From NCBI RefSeq assembly GCF_003337565.1, contig NZ_QPJL01000002.1:1-64000 (forward strand): 64,000 bases of DNA, given 5' to 3'. Source of the stretch: Paracoccus lutimaris (GTDB lineage: Bacteria; Pseudomonadota; Alphaproteobacteria; Rhodobacterales; Rhodobacteraceae). Shown here one piece after another: positions 1 through 16,680 of the stretch. Numbering within the stretch: position 1 is the stretch's first letter; each line of letters starts with the position of its first letter. Position numbers and translations under genes: made by a program. The notes below the pieces were generated by a model. It was not told where the DNA came from and did not search any database. It saw only the letters and a list, made by a program, of their open reading frames with translations.

Positions 1-107
<107 letters not shown>

Positions 108-120
108 TTATCTTCAAGAC

Positions 121-177
121 GGTGCGTGCAGGCACGCACCCTACGGGGGTGGTAGGGTGCGTGGTTTCCCACGCACC
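121..177. repeat. REP-like double palindrome in the fusA-tuf gap
   Basis: Two short inverted repeats of GGTGCGTG / CACGCACC (121-140 and 158-177) are joined by CTACGG and GTAGGG sequences that are also complementary to each other. The transcript can therefore fold as two hairpins or as one longer central hairpin. A related element lies in the rpoB-rpoC gap at 12221. The shape is like REP/BIME elements, which are usually dispersed by RAYT transposases. No such transposase is in the window. Confidence 0.75.
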
Positions 178-182
178 GCCGT

Positions 183-2306
183 TTATGCGTATTTCTTCTG
201 GATCTCGTCCGAGATGTTCTGCGGCACGGCCTCGTAATGGTCGAACTGCATCGTGAACACCGCGCGGCCCGAGGACATCGAACGCAGGTTGTTGATGTAG
301 CCGAACATGTTGGCCAGCGGCACCATCGCGTCGATGACGTTGGCGTTGCCGCGGCTGTCCTGACCACGGACCATGCCACGACGGCTGGTCAGGTCGCCGA
401 TGATCGAACCGGTATATTCTTCCGGCGTCACAACTTCGACTTTCATGATCGGTTCCAGCAGCTTGGCGCCGGCCTTTTTCAGACCTTCACGCATGCCGGC
501 ACGGGCGGCGATCTCGAAGGCCAGAACCGACGAGTCGACGTCGTGGAACGCACCGTCGATCAGCGCGACCTTGAAGTCGATCACCGGGAAGCCGGCCAGC
601 GGGCCCGAATCCATCACCGACTTGATGCCTTTTTCGACGCCGGGGATGTATTCCTTCGGCACCGCACCGCCCACGATTTTCGATTCGAACGAATAACCTT
701 CGCCCGGCTCGGTCGGGGTGATGACCAGCTTGATACGCGCGAACTGGCCGGTGCCACCGGTCTGTTTCTTGTGCGTATAGTCGATTTCGGCCTGGGTCGA
801 GATGGTCTCGCGGTAAGCCACCTGCGGGGCGCCGATATTCGCCTCGACCTTGAACTCGCGCTTCATGCGGTCGACCAGAATGTCGAGGTGAAGTTCGCCC
901 ATGCCCTTCATGATGGTCTGGCCCGATTCGATATCGGTCTCGACGCGGAAGGACGGGTCTTCGGCCGACAGGCGCTGAAGGGCGAGGCCCATCTTTTCCT
1001 GGTCAGCTTTCGACTTCGGCTCGACGGCGATCTCGATCACCGGCTCGGGGAAGGTCATGGTTTCCAGAACCACCGGCTTGGCGGGATCGCACAGCGTGTC
1101 ACCCGTGGTGGTGTCCTTCAGACCCGCCAGCGCGATGATGTCGCCGGCGAAAGCTTCCTCGATTTCCTCGCGGTTGATGGCGTGCATGATCATCATGCGG
1201 CCAACGCGCTCGCGCTTGCCCTTGGTCGAGTTCAGCATCTGGTCGCCCTTCTTCAGGCCGCCCGAATAGATGCGGGTGAAGGTCAGCGAACCGACGAAGG
1301 GGTCGTTCATGATCTTGAACGCCAGCGCCGAGAAGGGGTCCGCGTCATTCGCCGTCCGGGAAATGTTGCGGGTCTCGGTCTCGTCGCCCGGCTCGAAGCC
1401 CATATAGGCGGGCACGTCCAGCGGCGAGGGCAGGAAGTCGACAACGGCGTTCAGCAGCGGCTGCACGCCCTTGTTCTTGAACGACGAGCCAGCCATGACC
1501 GGGAAGAAGGTCAGCGACAGCGTGCCCTTGCGGATCAGCGCGCGCAGGGTCGCCTCGTCGGGCTCATTGCCCTCCAGATAGGCTTCCATGGCGTCGTCGT
1601 CCATTTCGACGGCGAGCTCGATCATCTTGCCGCGCCATTCGTCGGCCAGATCCTGAAGCTCTTCGCGGATCGGCTGACGGATCCAGCTTGCGCCGAGATC
1701 TTCGCCCTTCCAGACCCACTCTTCCATCTTGATCAGGTCGATGATGCCTTCCAGCTTGTCCTCGGCGCCGATCGGCAGGGCGATCGGGCAGGGGGTGCCG
1801 CCGGTGCGGTCCTTGATCATGCGCACGCAGTTGAAGTAGTCGGCGCCGATCTTGTCCATCTTGTTGACGAAGACGATGCGCGGAACCTTGTAGCGGTCAG
1901 CCTGACGCCACACGGTTTCGGTCTGCGGCTCGACGCCGGCATTGGCGTCCAGAAGGCAGATCGCACCATCCAGAACCGCCAGCGAACGCTCGACTTCGAT
2001 GGTGAAGTCGACGTGGCCGGGGGTGTCGATGATGTTGAAGCGGTTACGCTGCGACTGGTCCTCGACGTATTCGGTGTCCTCATGGCGCTGCCAGAAGGTC
2101 GTGGTCGCCGCGGAGGTGATGGTGATGCCGCGCTCGGCCTCTTGCTCCATCCAGTCCATGGTGGCGGCGCCATCATGGACTTCGCCGATCTTGTGCGACT
2201 TGCCGGTGTAGAAAAGGATACGCTCGGTCGTCGTCGTCTTGCCGGCATCGATGTGGGCCATGATGCCGAAGTTACGGTAACGCTGAAGCGGATATTCGCG
2301 TGCCAT
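183..2306 (-). CDS. fusA: Elongation factor G
   Basis: EF-G (707 aa) catalyses GTP-dependent translocation of the ribosome and, with RRF, ribosome recycling; cytoplasmic. The GTPase motifs are in place: AHIDAGKTT at 17-25, DTPGH at 94-98 and NKMD at 148-151. The switch region [11 protein letters not shown] follows at about 59. Full length for the family, with the C-terminal domain III-V sequence intact. It lies 18 nt after rpsG and 87 nt before tuf, as in the classical str operon, so it should be co-transcribed from the promoter at 3386-3414. Loop 70-90 is a little longer than in E. coli, which is common in alphaproteobacteria. Confidence 0.98.
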   Translation of the reverse strand: MAREYPLQRYRNFGIMAHIDAGKTTTTERILFYTGKSHKIGEVHDGAATMDWMEQEAERGITITSAATTTFWQRHEDTEYVEDQSQRNRFNIIDTPGHVDFTIEVERSLAVLDGAICLLDANAGVEPQTETVWRQADRYKVPRIVFVNKMDKIGADYFNCVRMIKDRTGGTPCPIALPIGAEDKLEGIIDLIKMEEWVWKGEDLGASWIRQPIREELQDLADEWRGKMIELAVEMDDDAMEAYLEGNEPDEATLRALIRKGTLSLTFFPVMAGSSFKNKGVQPLLNAVVDFLPSPLDVPAYMGFEPGDETETRNISRTANDADPFSALAFKIMNDPFVGSLTFTRIYSGGLKKGDQMLNSTKGKRERVGRMMIMHAINREEIEEAFAGDIIALAGLKDTTTGDTLCDPAKPVVLETMTFPEPVIEIAVEPKSKADQEKMGLALQRLSAEDPSFRVETDIESGQTIMKGMGELHLDILVDRMKREFKVEANIGAPQVAYRETISTQAEIDYTHKKQTGGTGQFARIKLVITPTEPGEGYSFESKIVGGAVPKEYIPGVEKGIKSVMDSGPLAGFPVIDFKVALIDGAFHDVDSSVLAFEIAARAGMREGLKKAGAKLLEPIMKVEVVTPEEYTGSIIGDLTSRRGMVRGQDSRGNANVIDAMVPLANMFGYINNLRSMSSGRAVFTMQFDHYEAVPQNISDEIQKKYA

Positions 2307-2324
2307 AATGGGCCTTCCTTCCGG

Positions 2325-2795
2325 TTACCAGCGGTAGTGGCTGAACGCTTTGTTGGCGTCGGCCATCTTGTGGGTGTCTTCGCGCTTTTTCACGGCGGTG
2401 CCGCGGCCGTTGACGGCATCGGCCAGTTCGCCGGCAAGGCGCTCTTCCATCGTGTGTTCGTTGCGGTTTTTCGCAGCGGTGATCAGCCAGCGGATGGCCA
2501 GAGCCTCGCGGCGGGTCGGGCGAACCTCGACCGGAACCTGATAGGTGGCACCGCCGACGCGGCGCGAACGCACCTCGACCGAGGGTTTCACGTTGTCGAG
2601 GGCTTCATGGAAGACTTCGATCGGCTCGCGCTTGAGCTTGCCCTGAACGCGGTCGAGCGCGCTGTAGACGATGCGCTCGGCAACCGATTTCTTGCCATCA
2701 ACCATCAGGTTGTTCATGAATTTGGTCAGCACGCGATCGCCAAATTTGGCGTCGGGCAGAACTTCGCGCTTTTCAGCGGCGTGACGACGAGACAT
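2325..2795 (-). CDS. rpsG: 30S ribosomal protein S7
   Basis: S7 (156 aa) nucleates assembly of the 3' domain of 16S rRNA and forms part of the tRNA exit site. The sequence begins [20 protein letters not shown] and carries the family hallmarks [12 protein letters not shown] and [14 protein letters not shown]. Length is that of normal S7. It sits 12 nt after rpsL and 18 nt before fusA. In E. coli S7 represses its own operon by binding the rpsL-rpsG junction. With only 12 nt here, the same kind of site would have to overlap coding sequence; I did not identify one. Confidence 0.98.
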   Translation of the reverse strand: MSRRHAAEKREVLPDAKFGDRVLTKFMNNLMVDGKKSVAERIVYSALDRVQGKLKREPIEVFHEALDNVKPSVEVRSRRVGGATYQVPVEVRPTRREALAIRWLITAAKNRNEHTMEERLAGELADAVNGRGTAVKKREDTHKMADANKAFSHYRW

Positions 2796-2807
2796 GTGCT
2801 GATCTCC

Positions 2808-3179
2808 TTACTTCGGACGCTTCGCGCCGTATTTCGAACGGCGTTGACGACGGTCTTTGACGCCTTGGGTATCCAGCACACCGCGCAGGATGTGGTAACG
2901 GACACCCGGAAGGTCTTTCACACGGCCGCCACGGATCAGCACGACGCTGTGCTCCTGGAGGTTGTGCTTTTCGCCGGGAATGTAGGAGATGACCTCGAAG
3001 CCATTCGTCAGGCGCACCTTGGCGACCTTACGCATAGCGGAGTTCGGTTTTTTCGGCGTCGTGGTATAGACGCGCGTGCAGACACCACGCTTTTGCGGGC
3101 ATCCTTGAAGGTGCTGCGACTTCGAGCGCTGCACTTTGGGCTGCCGCGGTTTGCGGATCAGCTGTTGGATCGTCGGCAT
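2808..3179 (-). CDS. rpsL: 30S ribosomal protein S12
   Basis: S12 (123 aa) is a decoding-centre protein that monitors codon-anticodon fit. The start [13 protein letters not shown] at 3179 matches the family start, although the frame stays open upstream to 3248. Lys43 (in TTPKKPNS) and Lys88 (in GRVKDLPG), the positions at which streptomycin resistance mutations usually arise, are both wild type. First gene of the rpsL-rpsG-fusA-tuf operon, with a 5' leader of about 200 nt from the promoter at 3386-3414. Confidence 0.98.
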   Translation of the reverse strand: MPTIQQLIRKPRQPKVQRSKSQHLQGCPQKRGVCTRVYTTTPKKPNSAMRKVAKVRLTNGFEVISYIPGEKHNLQEHSVVLIRGGRVKDLPGVRYHILRGVLDTQGVKDRRQRRSKYGAKRPK

Positions 3180-3358
3180 TCGGTTCCCCGTCTTGCTTTC
3201 GTCAATACTCGCAGCGATGTGCTGCGCCACTTCTCGACGGCATCCCACGCGAATCGTGAAATGCCACGACCCCTCCTGTCCCCGAAGGGAAAGGACGGGT
3301 AAATTTCCAGAGGATCAAAGGCTTGGCAGCCCGGATCATGACCATGAAGGTTCTGGGC

Positions 3359-3378
3359 CCCGGCAGAGCTCTACCGGG
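3359..3378 (-). promoter_or_regulatory. Near-perfect palindrome at the start of the rpsL leader
   Basis: CCCGGTAGAG is followed directly by CTCTGCCGGG when read on the minus strand: a 10-bp inverted repeat with one position that would be a G-U wobble in RNA. It falls just downstream of the -10 box at 3386-3391, so it would be the 5' end of the str operon transcript. It could stabilise the mRNA end or bind a regulator. Function is inferred from position only. Confidence 0.45.
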
Positions 3379-3385
3379 TGTGCGG

Positions 3386-3414
3386 CGTATATGGGGAATT
3401 GCGGGGTGAGTCAA
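3386..3414 (-). promoter_or_regulatory. Promoter of the rpsL-rpsG-fusA-tuf operon
   Basis: On the minus strand a -35 box TTGACT (3409-3414), a 17-nt spacer and a -10 box TATACG (3386-3391) give a good housekeeping sigma match. Transcription would begin near 3378, about 200 nt before the rpsL start. Confidence 0.7.
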
Positions 3415-3443
3415 CAACCGCCCCCTGCCCTTTCGGGCGCGGT

Positions 3444-4292
3444 TCAGCGTCCCCAGTTCGGCCGCCGCGCGCCGGGCAGGCTGAAATTCCGCGCCGCCCG
3501 ATCCAGATCGGGCAGGTCGATGCGAAAGCGCGTGGCCAGGGTCTCGGTCCAGTCGGCGGGGGTGTTGGGCAATCCATAGCCCGCGCCGATCGCCCCCGAG
3601 TCATTGTCGTGGTTCAGAAAGCGCACGTACATCATCTTGCCCGGAAGCGTCACCCCCGGCATGTAAAGACCCATCTTCCAATGCGGGAAATTCATGATGC
3701 TGCGCCTGGCATCGGGTGGCAGATAGACGGTCAGCGCGGCGACGGCGTTGTAGATCATGCGCGGCTCGACCGAAATGCCGGTCTCGGTGGCCTTCAGCAC
3801 CAGCCCGCGCGAATAATCGCAAGACAGCCGGCGCCTGATCGCCCACAGATCGCGCATCTGGGCGAAATCGCTGCGGGCACATTGGATATAGTCGATCGCC
3901 ACCGCATCGTCATCGTCCTGACGGAAATGGCCGACGACATCGGCGCCCGGCTCGATATGGGGGGAAATAGCGGCCATGCAGGCCTCGAGGTGAAACTCCA
4001 TCGGCGGAACCAGCGCCAGCTTGAACTGCGGCATGATCTCGGTCAGCTCGCGCAGGCGCGACAGATAGGGTTCGGGCAGATCGGGGCCGGTCATCAGGAC
4101 CAGCGTGAAATCGGGATCGGTCTGCGCGACCAGCCCCGGCAGGGTCACGGTCTCGAACCAGAACCAGCGGCGCTCCAGCCGGTCGGGATCATAGAGGAAG
4201 GCCCGGCGCTCTTCGACGGTTTCATGCAGCACCTGAAAGCCGCGCCCACCCAGATAGGAGAACCGGCACAGCCCCAGCATTTGCACCCGCAT
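3444..4292 (-). CDS. Putative rhamnosyltransferase-type glycosyltransferase
   Basis: A 282-aa protein resembling the bacterial putative rhamnosyl transferase family (Pfam PF11316 type). Visible hallmarks are the N-terminal GLCRFSYLG, a WFETVTLPGL segment, and the acidic motif GHFRQDDDD at 121-129, which is the expected nucleotide-sugar and metal binding site. No signal peptide or membrane helix, so probably a cytoplasmic sugar transferase acting on a lipid-linked or surface glycan. Its ATG overlaps the stop of the upstream EamA gene (TGATG), implying coupled translation. Donor and acceptor cannot be read from sequence. Confidence 0.75.
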   Translation of the reverse strand: MRVQMLGLCRFSYLGGRGFQVLHETVEERRAFLYDPDRLERRWFWFETVTLPGLVAQTDPDFTLVLMTGPDLPEPYLSRLRELTEIMPQFKLALVPPMEFHLEACMAAISPHIEPGADVVGHFRQDDDDAVAIDYIQCARSDFAQMRDLWAIRRRLSCDYSRGLVLKATETGISVEPRMIYNAVAALTVYLPPDARRSIMNFPHWKMGLYMPGVTLPGKMMYVRFLNHDNDSGAIGAGYGLPNTPADWTETLATRFRIDLPDLDRAARNFSLPGARRPNWGR

Positions 4293-5236
4293 CAGCCCTG
4301 CCCTCCAAGCTTGCCTTCACGCAGGATCGTATAGATCCCCGCGCCGACCACCAGCGCCGAACCGGTCCAGGTCCACATGTCCGGCCATTCGCCAAAAACC
4401 AGAAGGCCCAGCACGATCGCCCAGACCAGCGAGGTATAGCGAAACGGCGCCACAAACGAAACCTCGCCGACACGCATGGTGGCGACGGCGGTGATATAGC
4501 CCACGGTCAGAAATACCGCGGCCAGCATCAACAGCGCAAATTCACGGATGCTGGGCTGGCGCCAGTCCTCGCCCGCGCCCAGAACGACGCCTGACAGCAT
4601 CACCGTCAGCGCCGCATAAAACGCGATGGTCGAGGAGCCGGTGCCGACCGAGAACTGCCGCGTCGCAATATCGCGCACCACGATCAGCCCCATTGCCGCC
4701 AGCGCCACCGCAGACCAGATGTCGAAGGCCCCGGTCCCCGGACGCAGGATCAGGATCACGCCAGCAAAGCCGACGCCGATGGCCGAAAGCCGACGCCAGC
4801 CCAGCCTTTCGCGAAAGACCAGCGCCGCAGCCAGCGTCACCGCCAAAGGCAGCGCCTGCATGATCGCCGACAGATCCGCCAGCGCCATCTTGCGCAGCGC
4901 CAGCAGGTAAAGCACGGTCGAGACGATATCGGCCACGGTCCGCAGGATCAGCGGACCGAGATCGGCGCGCGCCACGGCCAGCCGCACCCCGCCCTGCTGG
5001 ACCTGCGCCACCACCATCATCATCACCAGCACCGCCGCCCCCCGGATCGCCACCGATTCATATAGCGGCAGGGTCTGGGTCACCGCCTTGATCAGCGCAT
5101 CGTTGCAGGTGAATGTCGCCATGCTCAGCACCATCAGCACGGTGCCACGCAGATTGTCGGACATGCTCGGGTCGCGCACCGGCGCGATCGAGAGCGGCCG
5201 CACGCGGCGGTTCGGCGACAGAAACGGCGTGCGCAT
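4292..5236 (-). CDS. EamA/DMT-family transporter
   Basis: A 314-aa integral membrane protein with about ten hydrophobic helices in two EamA repeats, typical of drug/metabolite exporters. Features seen include the N-terminal MVLSMATFTCNDALIK and the second-repeat signature FRYTSLVWAIVLGLLVFGE near the end. The start at 5236 has the better ribosome binding site (GAGGGAG). An internal ATG at 5164 (MSDNLRG) is the alternative and would give a more usual N-terminus of 290 aa. Translationally coupled to the downstream glycosyltransferase. Substrate unknown. Confidence 0.85.
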   Translation of the reverse strand: MRTPFLSPNRRVRPLSIAPVRDPSMSDNLRGTVLMVLSMATFTCNDALIKAVTQTLPLYESVAIRGAAVLVMMMVVAQVQQGGVRLAVARADLGPLILRTVADIVSTVLYLLALRKMALADLSAIMQALPLAVTLAAALVFRERLGWRRLSAIGVGFAGVILILRPGTGAFDIWSAVALAAMGLIVVRDIATRQFSVGTGSSTIAFYAALTVMLSGVVLGAGEDWRQPSIREFALLMLAAVFLTVGYITAVATMRVGEVSFVAPFRYTSLVWAIVLGLLVFGEWPDMWTWTGSALVVGAGIYTILREGKLGGQG

Positions 5237-5317
5237 GGGCTCCCTCGGCAGCGGTCGCGCCTAGGGTTAGGCAAGCCAAAGGGAAAAGGCCAGTACCTAT
5301 CCGGGCGCTTGCGGGGC

Positions 5318-6463
5318 CTAACCCAGCCGGTTGCCGATCTGCCCCATGCGCTGCGCCATCAGCACATAGGCCGCGGCATAGATGCCGACCACAACCAGCC
5401 CGACCCACTGGATCTGGAAGGGGGTGAAAACATAGGCGATCACCAGCAGGAACTGCAGCACGAAATGCAGCGGGTAATAGGTGGCCGAGCCCAGATCCTC
5501 GCGCGACCAGCCCAGATTGGCCGAGTAAAGCCGGATCAGGCTGTCGAGCGAGTTCACCACGAAAACGACGCCCACGAAGATCATGAACAGGTTCAGCCAG
5601 CCGGGAATGACGATCCTGTTCTGGTGATAGACGAAGAGGACACAGAACCACAGGCCCAGCGGGATCGCCGGCAGGATCACCATCGCCCCCGCCAGCTGCC
5701 ATGTCCGCAGGCCACCCACATAGCGGGCGACGAACTGGCCGATCATCAGGCTCCAGGCGAACCACCAGAACAGGTAGAATTCGTGATAGGCGGCGATCGG
5801 CACGGCAAAGCGCGGCAGGTGCAGGAAATAGTCCATCAGCAGGCCGATATTGGCAAAGAACGCGCCGATGCCGATGCCCGCATAGGCAAAGGCCACCACG
5901 GCGAGCGCGGTAAAGGCCAGCATCCCGAAGCCATAGGTCGAGACGATGGCCAGCCATTTCATGATGGCGAAATTGCCGCTTGAGACCACCGAAAAGGCGA
6001 TCACCGCCACCACCAGCGCCCAGATCCCCCAGCGCGGCAGGTCTGGCGCATAGGTCGGCAGGTTCACCATGAACAGGTAGCAGGTGAAGGAACAGGTGGC
6101 GATGACGGTCAGGTTATAGACCCATTTCACCGCCGGGATCTCGAAGATGCGCAGGCGCGGCTCAAGCGCGACGAAATAGAAGGTGGTGACGAAATACATC
6201 AGCCAGACCAGCGGCCCCCACATGCCGAACTCGATGGCGAGCGCATTGGTAAAGCCAAAGGCGGCGTCACTTTCATAGACCGGGAATTCGTTCAGGGGCA
6301 GCATCACCAGCCCCATGTCCAGCCCGGCGGTGAACAAAAGCGCGACCAGCGTCAGCACGCCCACCGGCTGCGCACCGGTGCAGCGCAGCATGGGCCAGCG
6401 GATCAGGACGAACAGCGCACAGGCCAGAACGCTGAGATAGGCCACGGTGATGATAAGCGTCAT
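5318..6463 (-). CDS. Short, divergent BCCT-type transporter
   Basis: A 381-aa membrane protein with about ten predicted helices. The segment FYLFWWFAWSLMIGQFVARY followed by GGLRTWQL closely matches the signature of betaine/choline/carnitine transporters (FYWxWWxxWxPFVGxFIARxSRGR). The upstream stretch TAGLDMGLVMLPLNEF looks like a degenerate version of the family's glycine-rich TM3 motif. Ordinary BCCT proteins have about 500 or more residues and 12 helices, so this is a shortened or divergent member. The ATG at 6463 was chosen because GAGG lies nine bases upstream; the frame stays open to 6772 but the extra sequence has no membrane character. Substrate unknown. The 227-nt gap upstream shows no other gene. 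Confidence 0.65.
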   Translation of the reverse strand: MTLIITVAYLSVLACALFVLIRWPMLRCTGAQPVGVLTLVALLFTAGLDMGLVMLPLNEFPVYESDAAFGFTNALAIEFGMWGPLVWLMYFVTTFYFVALEPRLRIFEIPAVKWVYNLTVIATCSFTCYLFMVNLPTYAPDLPRWGIWALVVAVIAFSVVSSGNFAIMKWLAIVSTYGFGMLAFTALAVVAFAYAGIGIGAFFANIGLLMDYFLHLPRFAVPIAAYHEFYLFWWFAWSLMIGQFVARYVGGLRTWQLAGAMVILPAIPLGLWFCVLFVYHQNRIVIPGWLNLFMIFVGVVFVVNSLDSLIRLYSANLGWSREDLGSATYYPLHFVLQFLLVIAYVFTPFQIQWVGLVVVGIYAAAYVLMAQRMGQIGNRLG

Positions 6464-6690
6464 CGAAAACCTCGTACCGGTTGTCACAGGCAGTCGCAGG
6501 CAGATGTCGGATATTGAACGGGGTTGGTGCGCGAAAATCGGCGCGGGGCCAACCTGGCTATGCGGCAGGAAATTCAGCCCAGCCTGCCCGATCCGGGAAT
6601 AAATGCAAGGCCCGCGACGGGACCAGCGACAAGGGACGGCGGAGCTTTGCGCGAAATCTGCTGCAAAGCATGGTTCCGGATACCGCCCGT

Positions 6691-7017
6691 CTATGATTTC
6701 ATGGAAAGCTCGGCCCGCAGCCAGTCCAGATAGTCGCTGATCGCGGCCTCGTCGCGCTTGCAATAGGACCATTTTAGGTGCTTTCGCACGGTGATGAAGC
6801 CCGCTTGCCTAAGGATGTCCAGATGCCGGCTGGCCGTCGGTTGCGCAACCGCCAGCGCCTCGGCAATCAGTGTCATGCAAACCCCAAGCTCAGCCGGATC
6901 GGCGGACCACTGCTGACCGAAGTGCTTTTGCGGTGCGGCCAGCAATCGCAGGATCAGCAGACGCGGCTGGCTGGCCATGGCCTTGATTTGTGTTGATCTG
7001 TCCATGCGGGCCATCAT
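6691..7017 (-). CDS. ArsR/SmtB-family transcriptional regulator
   Basis: A 108-aa winged-helix repressor. The recognition region AVAQPTASRHLDILRQAGFI (residues 57-76) is typical of ArsR proteins. The usual metal-thiol pair CxC of arsenic sensors is absent: only Cys47 (ELGVCMTL) and Cys86 are present. Metal sensing of the ArsR type is therefore not supported, and the signal may be an organic ligand or redox state. It is transcribed away from the alpha/beta hydrolase gene with 37 nt between the two starts, so it probably controls that gene and itself. An alternative ATG lies at 7005. Confidence 0.85.
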   Translation of the reverse strand: MMARMDRSTQIKAMASQPRLLILRLLAAPQKHFGQQWSADPAELGVCMTLIAEALAVAQPTASRHLDILRQAGFITVRKHLKWSYCKRDEAAISDYLDWLRAELSMKS

Positions 7018-7025
7018 ATCGTCAC

Positions 7026-7033
7026 TTAGCTAA
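7026..7033. promoter_or_regulatory. Possible ArsR operator between divergent genes
   Basis: A perfect 8-bp palindrome TTAGCTAA within an AT-rich patch, lying in the 37-nt gap between the regulator and hydrolase starts. Position and symmetry fit an operator for the neighbouring ArsR-type protein. No second copy was found, so this is a candidate only. Confidence 0.35.
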
Positions 7034-7054
7034 ATAACAATATGGATTGGGCCA

Positions 7055-7882
7055 ATGCTGGAACTGCCGCACAGGACAATCATCGAGGGCAATGCCGTCC
7101 GCTGGGGCAGGATCGGGAATGGCCCGCCGCTTGTCGCCATTCACGGGACGCCCTTTTCATCGCAGGTCTGGCGCAGGATCGTGCCGCATCTGGCCCACCG
7201 CCGGACCGTCTATTACTTCGATCTGGTCGGCTATGGCCTGTCCGAAATGCGCGAGGGGCAGGATGTCTCGCTGGCGGCGCAGAACCGGGTTCTTGCCGCA
7301 TTGTTCGCAGAATGGGGTCTTCGGCGCCCCGATGTTCTGGCACATGATTTTGGTGGCGCGACGGCGCTGCGGGCCTATTACCTCAACGACCTGAGCTATC
7401 GCACACTGACGATCTTTGATGCCGTTGCCCTTGCCCCTTGGGGATCGCCGCTGGTGCAGCATGTGCGCCAACACGAGGCAGCATTTTCGGGCATGCCGGA
7501 TTACATGCATCGAGCCTTGCTGCGAGCCTATCTGCAGACAGCGGCGCATAACCCCTTATCCGAGCAGGCCTTGGAGATTTACAGCGCACCATGGCTTGGC
7601 CCGGTCGGCCAGCCCGCATTCTATCGGCAAATCGCGCAGATGGATCAGGCCTTCACGGACGAGATCGAGGGCCGATATGCCCGGATGGACTGTCCGGTGA
7701 CCGTTCTGTGGGGGCAAAAGGACGAATGGATCCCCTATGAAAAAGGGCAGATCCTGGCGGATTTGATCTCGGATCGCGACTGCATCCCGATCCGGGATGC
7801 GGGGCATCTGGTGCAAGAAGATCGCCCCGAGGCGATTGTGGCGGCCGTGCTGAACTCTCTCGACCACGGCGACGAGCAATAG
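7055..7882 (+). CDS. Alpha/beta hydrolase with Asp nucleophile (dehalogenase/epoxide hydrolase type)
   Basis: A 275-aa alpha/beta hydrolase. The oxyanion motif HGTP is at 30-33. The nucleophile elbow AHDFGG places Asp98, not Ser, as nucleophile; the likely acid is Asp223 (GQKDEW) and the base His251 (DAGHL). An Asp nucleophile with HDxGG is typical of haloalkane/haloacetate dehalogenases and epoxide hydrolases rather than esterases. The gene faces away from an ArsR-type regulator, suggesting substrate-induced expression, and converges on rpoC with a shared terminator at 7926-7952. The real substrate cannot be told from sequence. Confidence 0.85.
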   Translation: MLELPHRTIIEGNAVRWGRIGNGPPLVAIHGTPFSSQVWRRIVPHLAHRRTVYYFDLVGYGLSEMREGQDVSLAAQNRVLAALFAEWGLRRPDVLAHDFGGATALRAYYLNDLSYRTLTIFDAVALAPWGSPLVQHVRQHEAAFSGMPDYMHRALLRAYLQTAAHNPLSEQALEIYSAPWLGPVGQPAFYRQIAQMDQAFTDEIEGRYARMDCPVTVLWGQKDEWIPYEKGQILADLISDRDCIPIRDAGHLVQEDRPEAIVAAVLNSLDHGDEQ

Positions 7883-7925
7883 ATCAGGCGGGGCGATCCG
7901 GCGGGCTTCGCATCATACCCATGAA

Positions 7926-7952
7926 AAAGGCCCGGCATTCCGCCGGGCCTTT
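7926..7952. terminator. Bidirectional rho-independent terminator
   Basis: AAAGGCCCGGC, a 5-nt loop ATTCC, and GCCGGGCCTTT form a perfect 11-bp stem with A and T runs on both flanks. It can end both the plus-strand hydrolase and the minus-strand rpoB-rpoC transcript. Confidence 0.85.
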
Positions 7953-7977
7953 CTGGTTCATGTCGGGGGCGCCGGGA

Positions 7978-12186
<4,209 letters not shown>

Positions 12187-12220
12187 TTTCAATTCCTAAT
12201 GAGGGGCGCGGTGAGGAGAC

Positions 12221-12278
12221 GGTGCGTGGGGACCACGCACCCTACGGACATGCCGCGGGGTGCGTGACCGGACGCGCC
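12221..12278. repeat. REP-like double palindrome in the rpoB-rpoC gap
   Basis: GGTGCGTGGGGACCACGCACC followed by CTACGG (12221-12247), then a less perfect partner GGTGCGTG...GACGCGCC (12259-12278). This is the same architecture as the element at 121-177 between fusA and tuf. It fills most of the space between rpoB and rpoC and so is transcribed as an intercistronic hairpin. Confidence 0.7.
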
Positions 12279-12279
12279 G

Positions 12280-16428
<4,149 letters not shown>

Positions 16429-16604
16429 AGAGGGTCTTACCTTTCGTCTTTCGCTTGCATCGGTCGTCGGGGCCCGACCGGCGCAAGGCGGCGAATGTGG
16501 GGCGGGGTCCCATTCGTGCCGCGCGTCCCACCGCGTGGCTCCCGAACCCCGAACATGCCCTGAAGGAAGGTCTATGGTGAAAAACCGTCCTTCAAGACAG
16601 GTTC

Positions 16605-16635
16605 GGCAGGGACCGGGGAAGCCCCGGACCCTGCC
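16605..16635 (-). promoter_or_regulatory. Strong hairpin in the rplL-rpoB gap
   Basis: Two 14-nt arms (16605-16618 and 16622-16635) pair with a single mismatch around a 3-nt loop and contain the GGCAGGG / CCCTGCC ends. No T run follows on the minus strand, so it is not a classical terminator. A second, weaker pairing of GAAGGA/TCCTTC sequences lies just downstream (16561-16595). In E. coli the equivalent gap holds an attenuator and an RNase III site that lower rpoBC relative to rplJL; a similar role here is inferred. Confidence 0.55.
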
Positions 16636-16680
16636 AATTTCTTGCAATCACTTGCCGAGCACCATGCGGTGCACGCCCGA

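Noticed and set aside
2900-3060. Streptomycin-resistance change in rpsL
   Set aside because: Lys43 and Lys88 are both wild type.
237-3302. A 1021-codon plus-strand frame opposite fusA, rpsG and rpsL
   Set aside because: Spans three antisense genes and has no recognisable domain.
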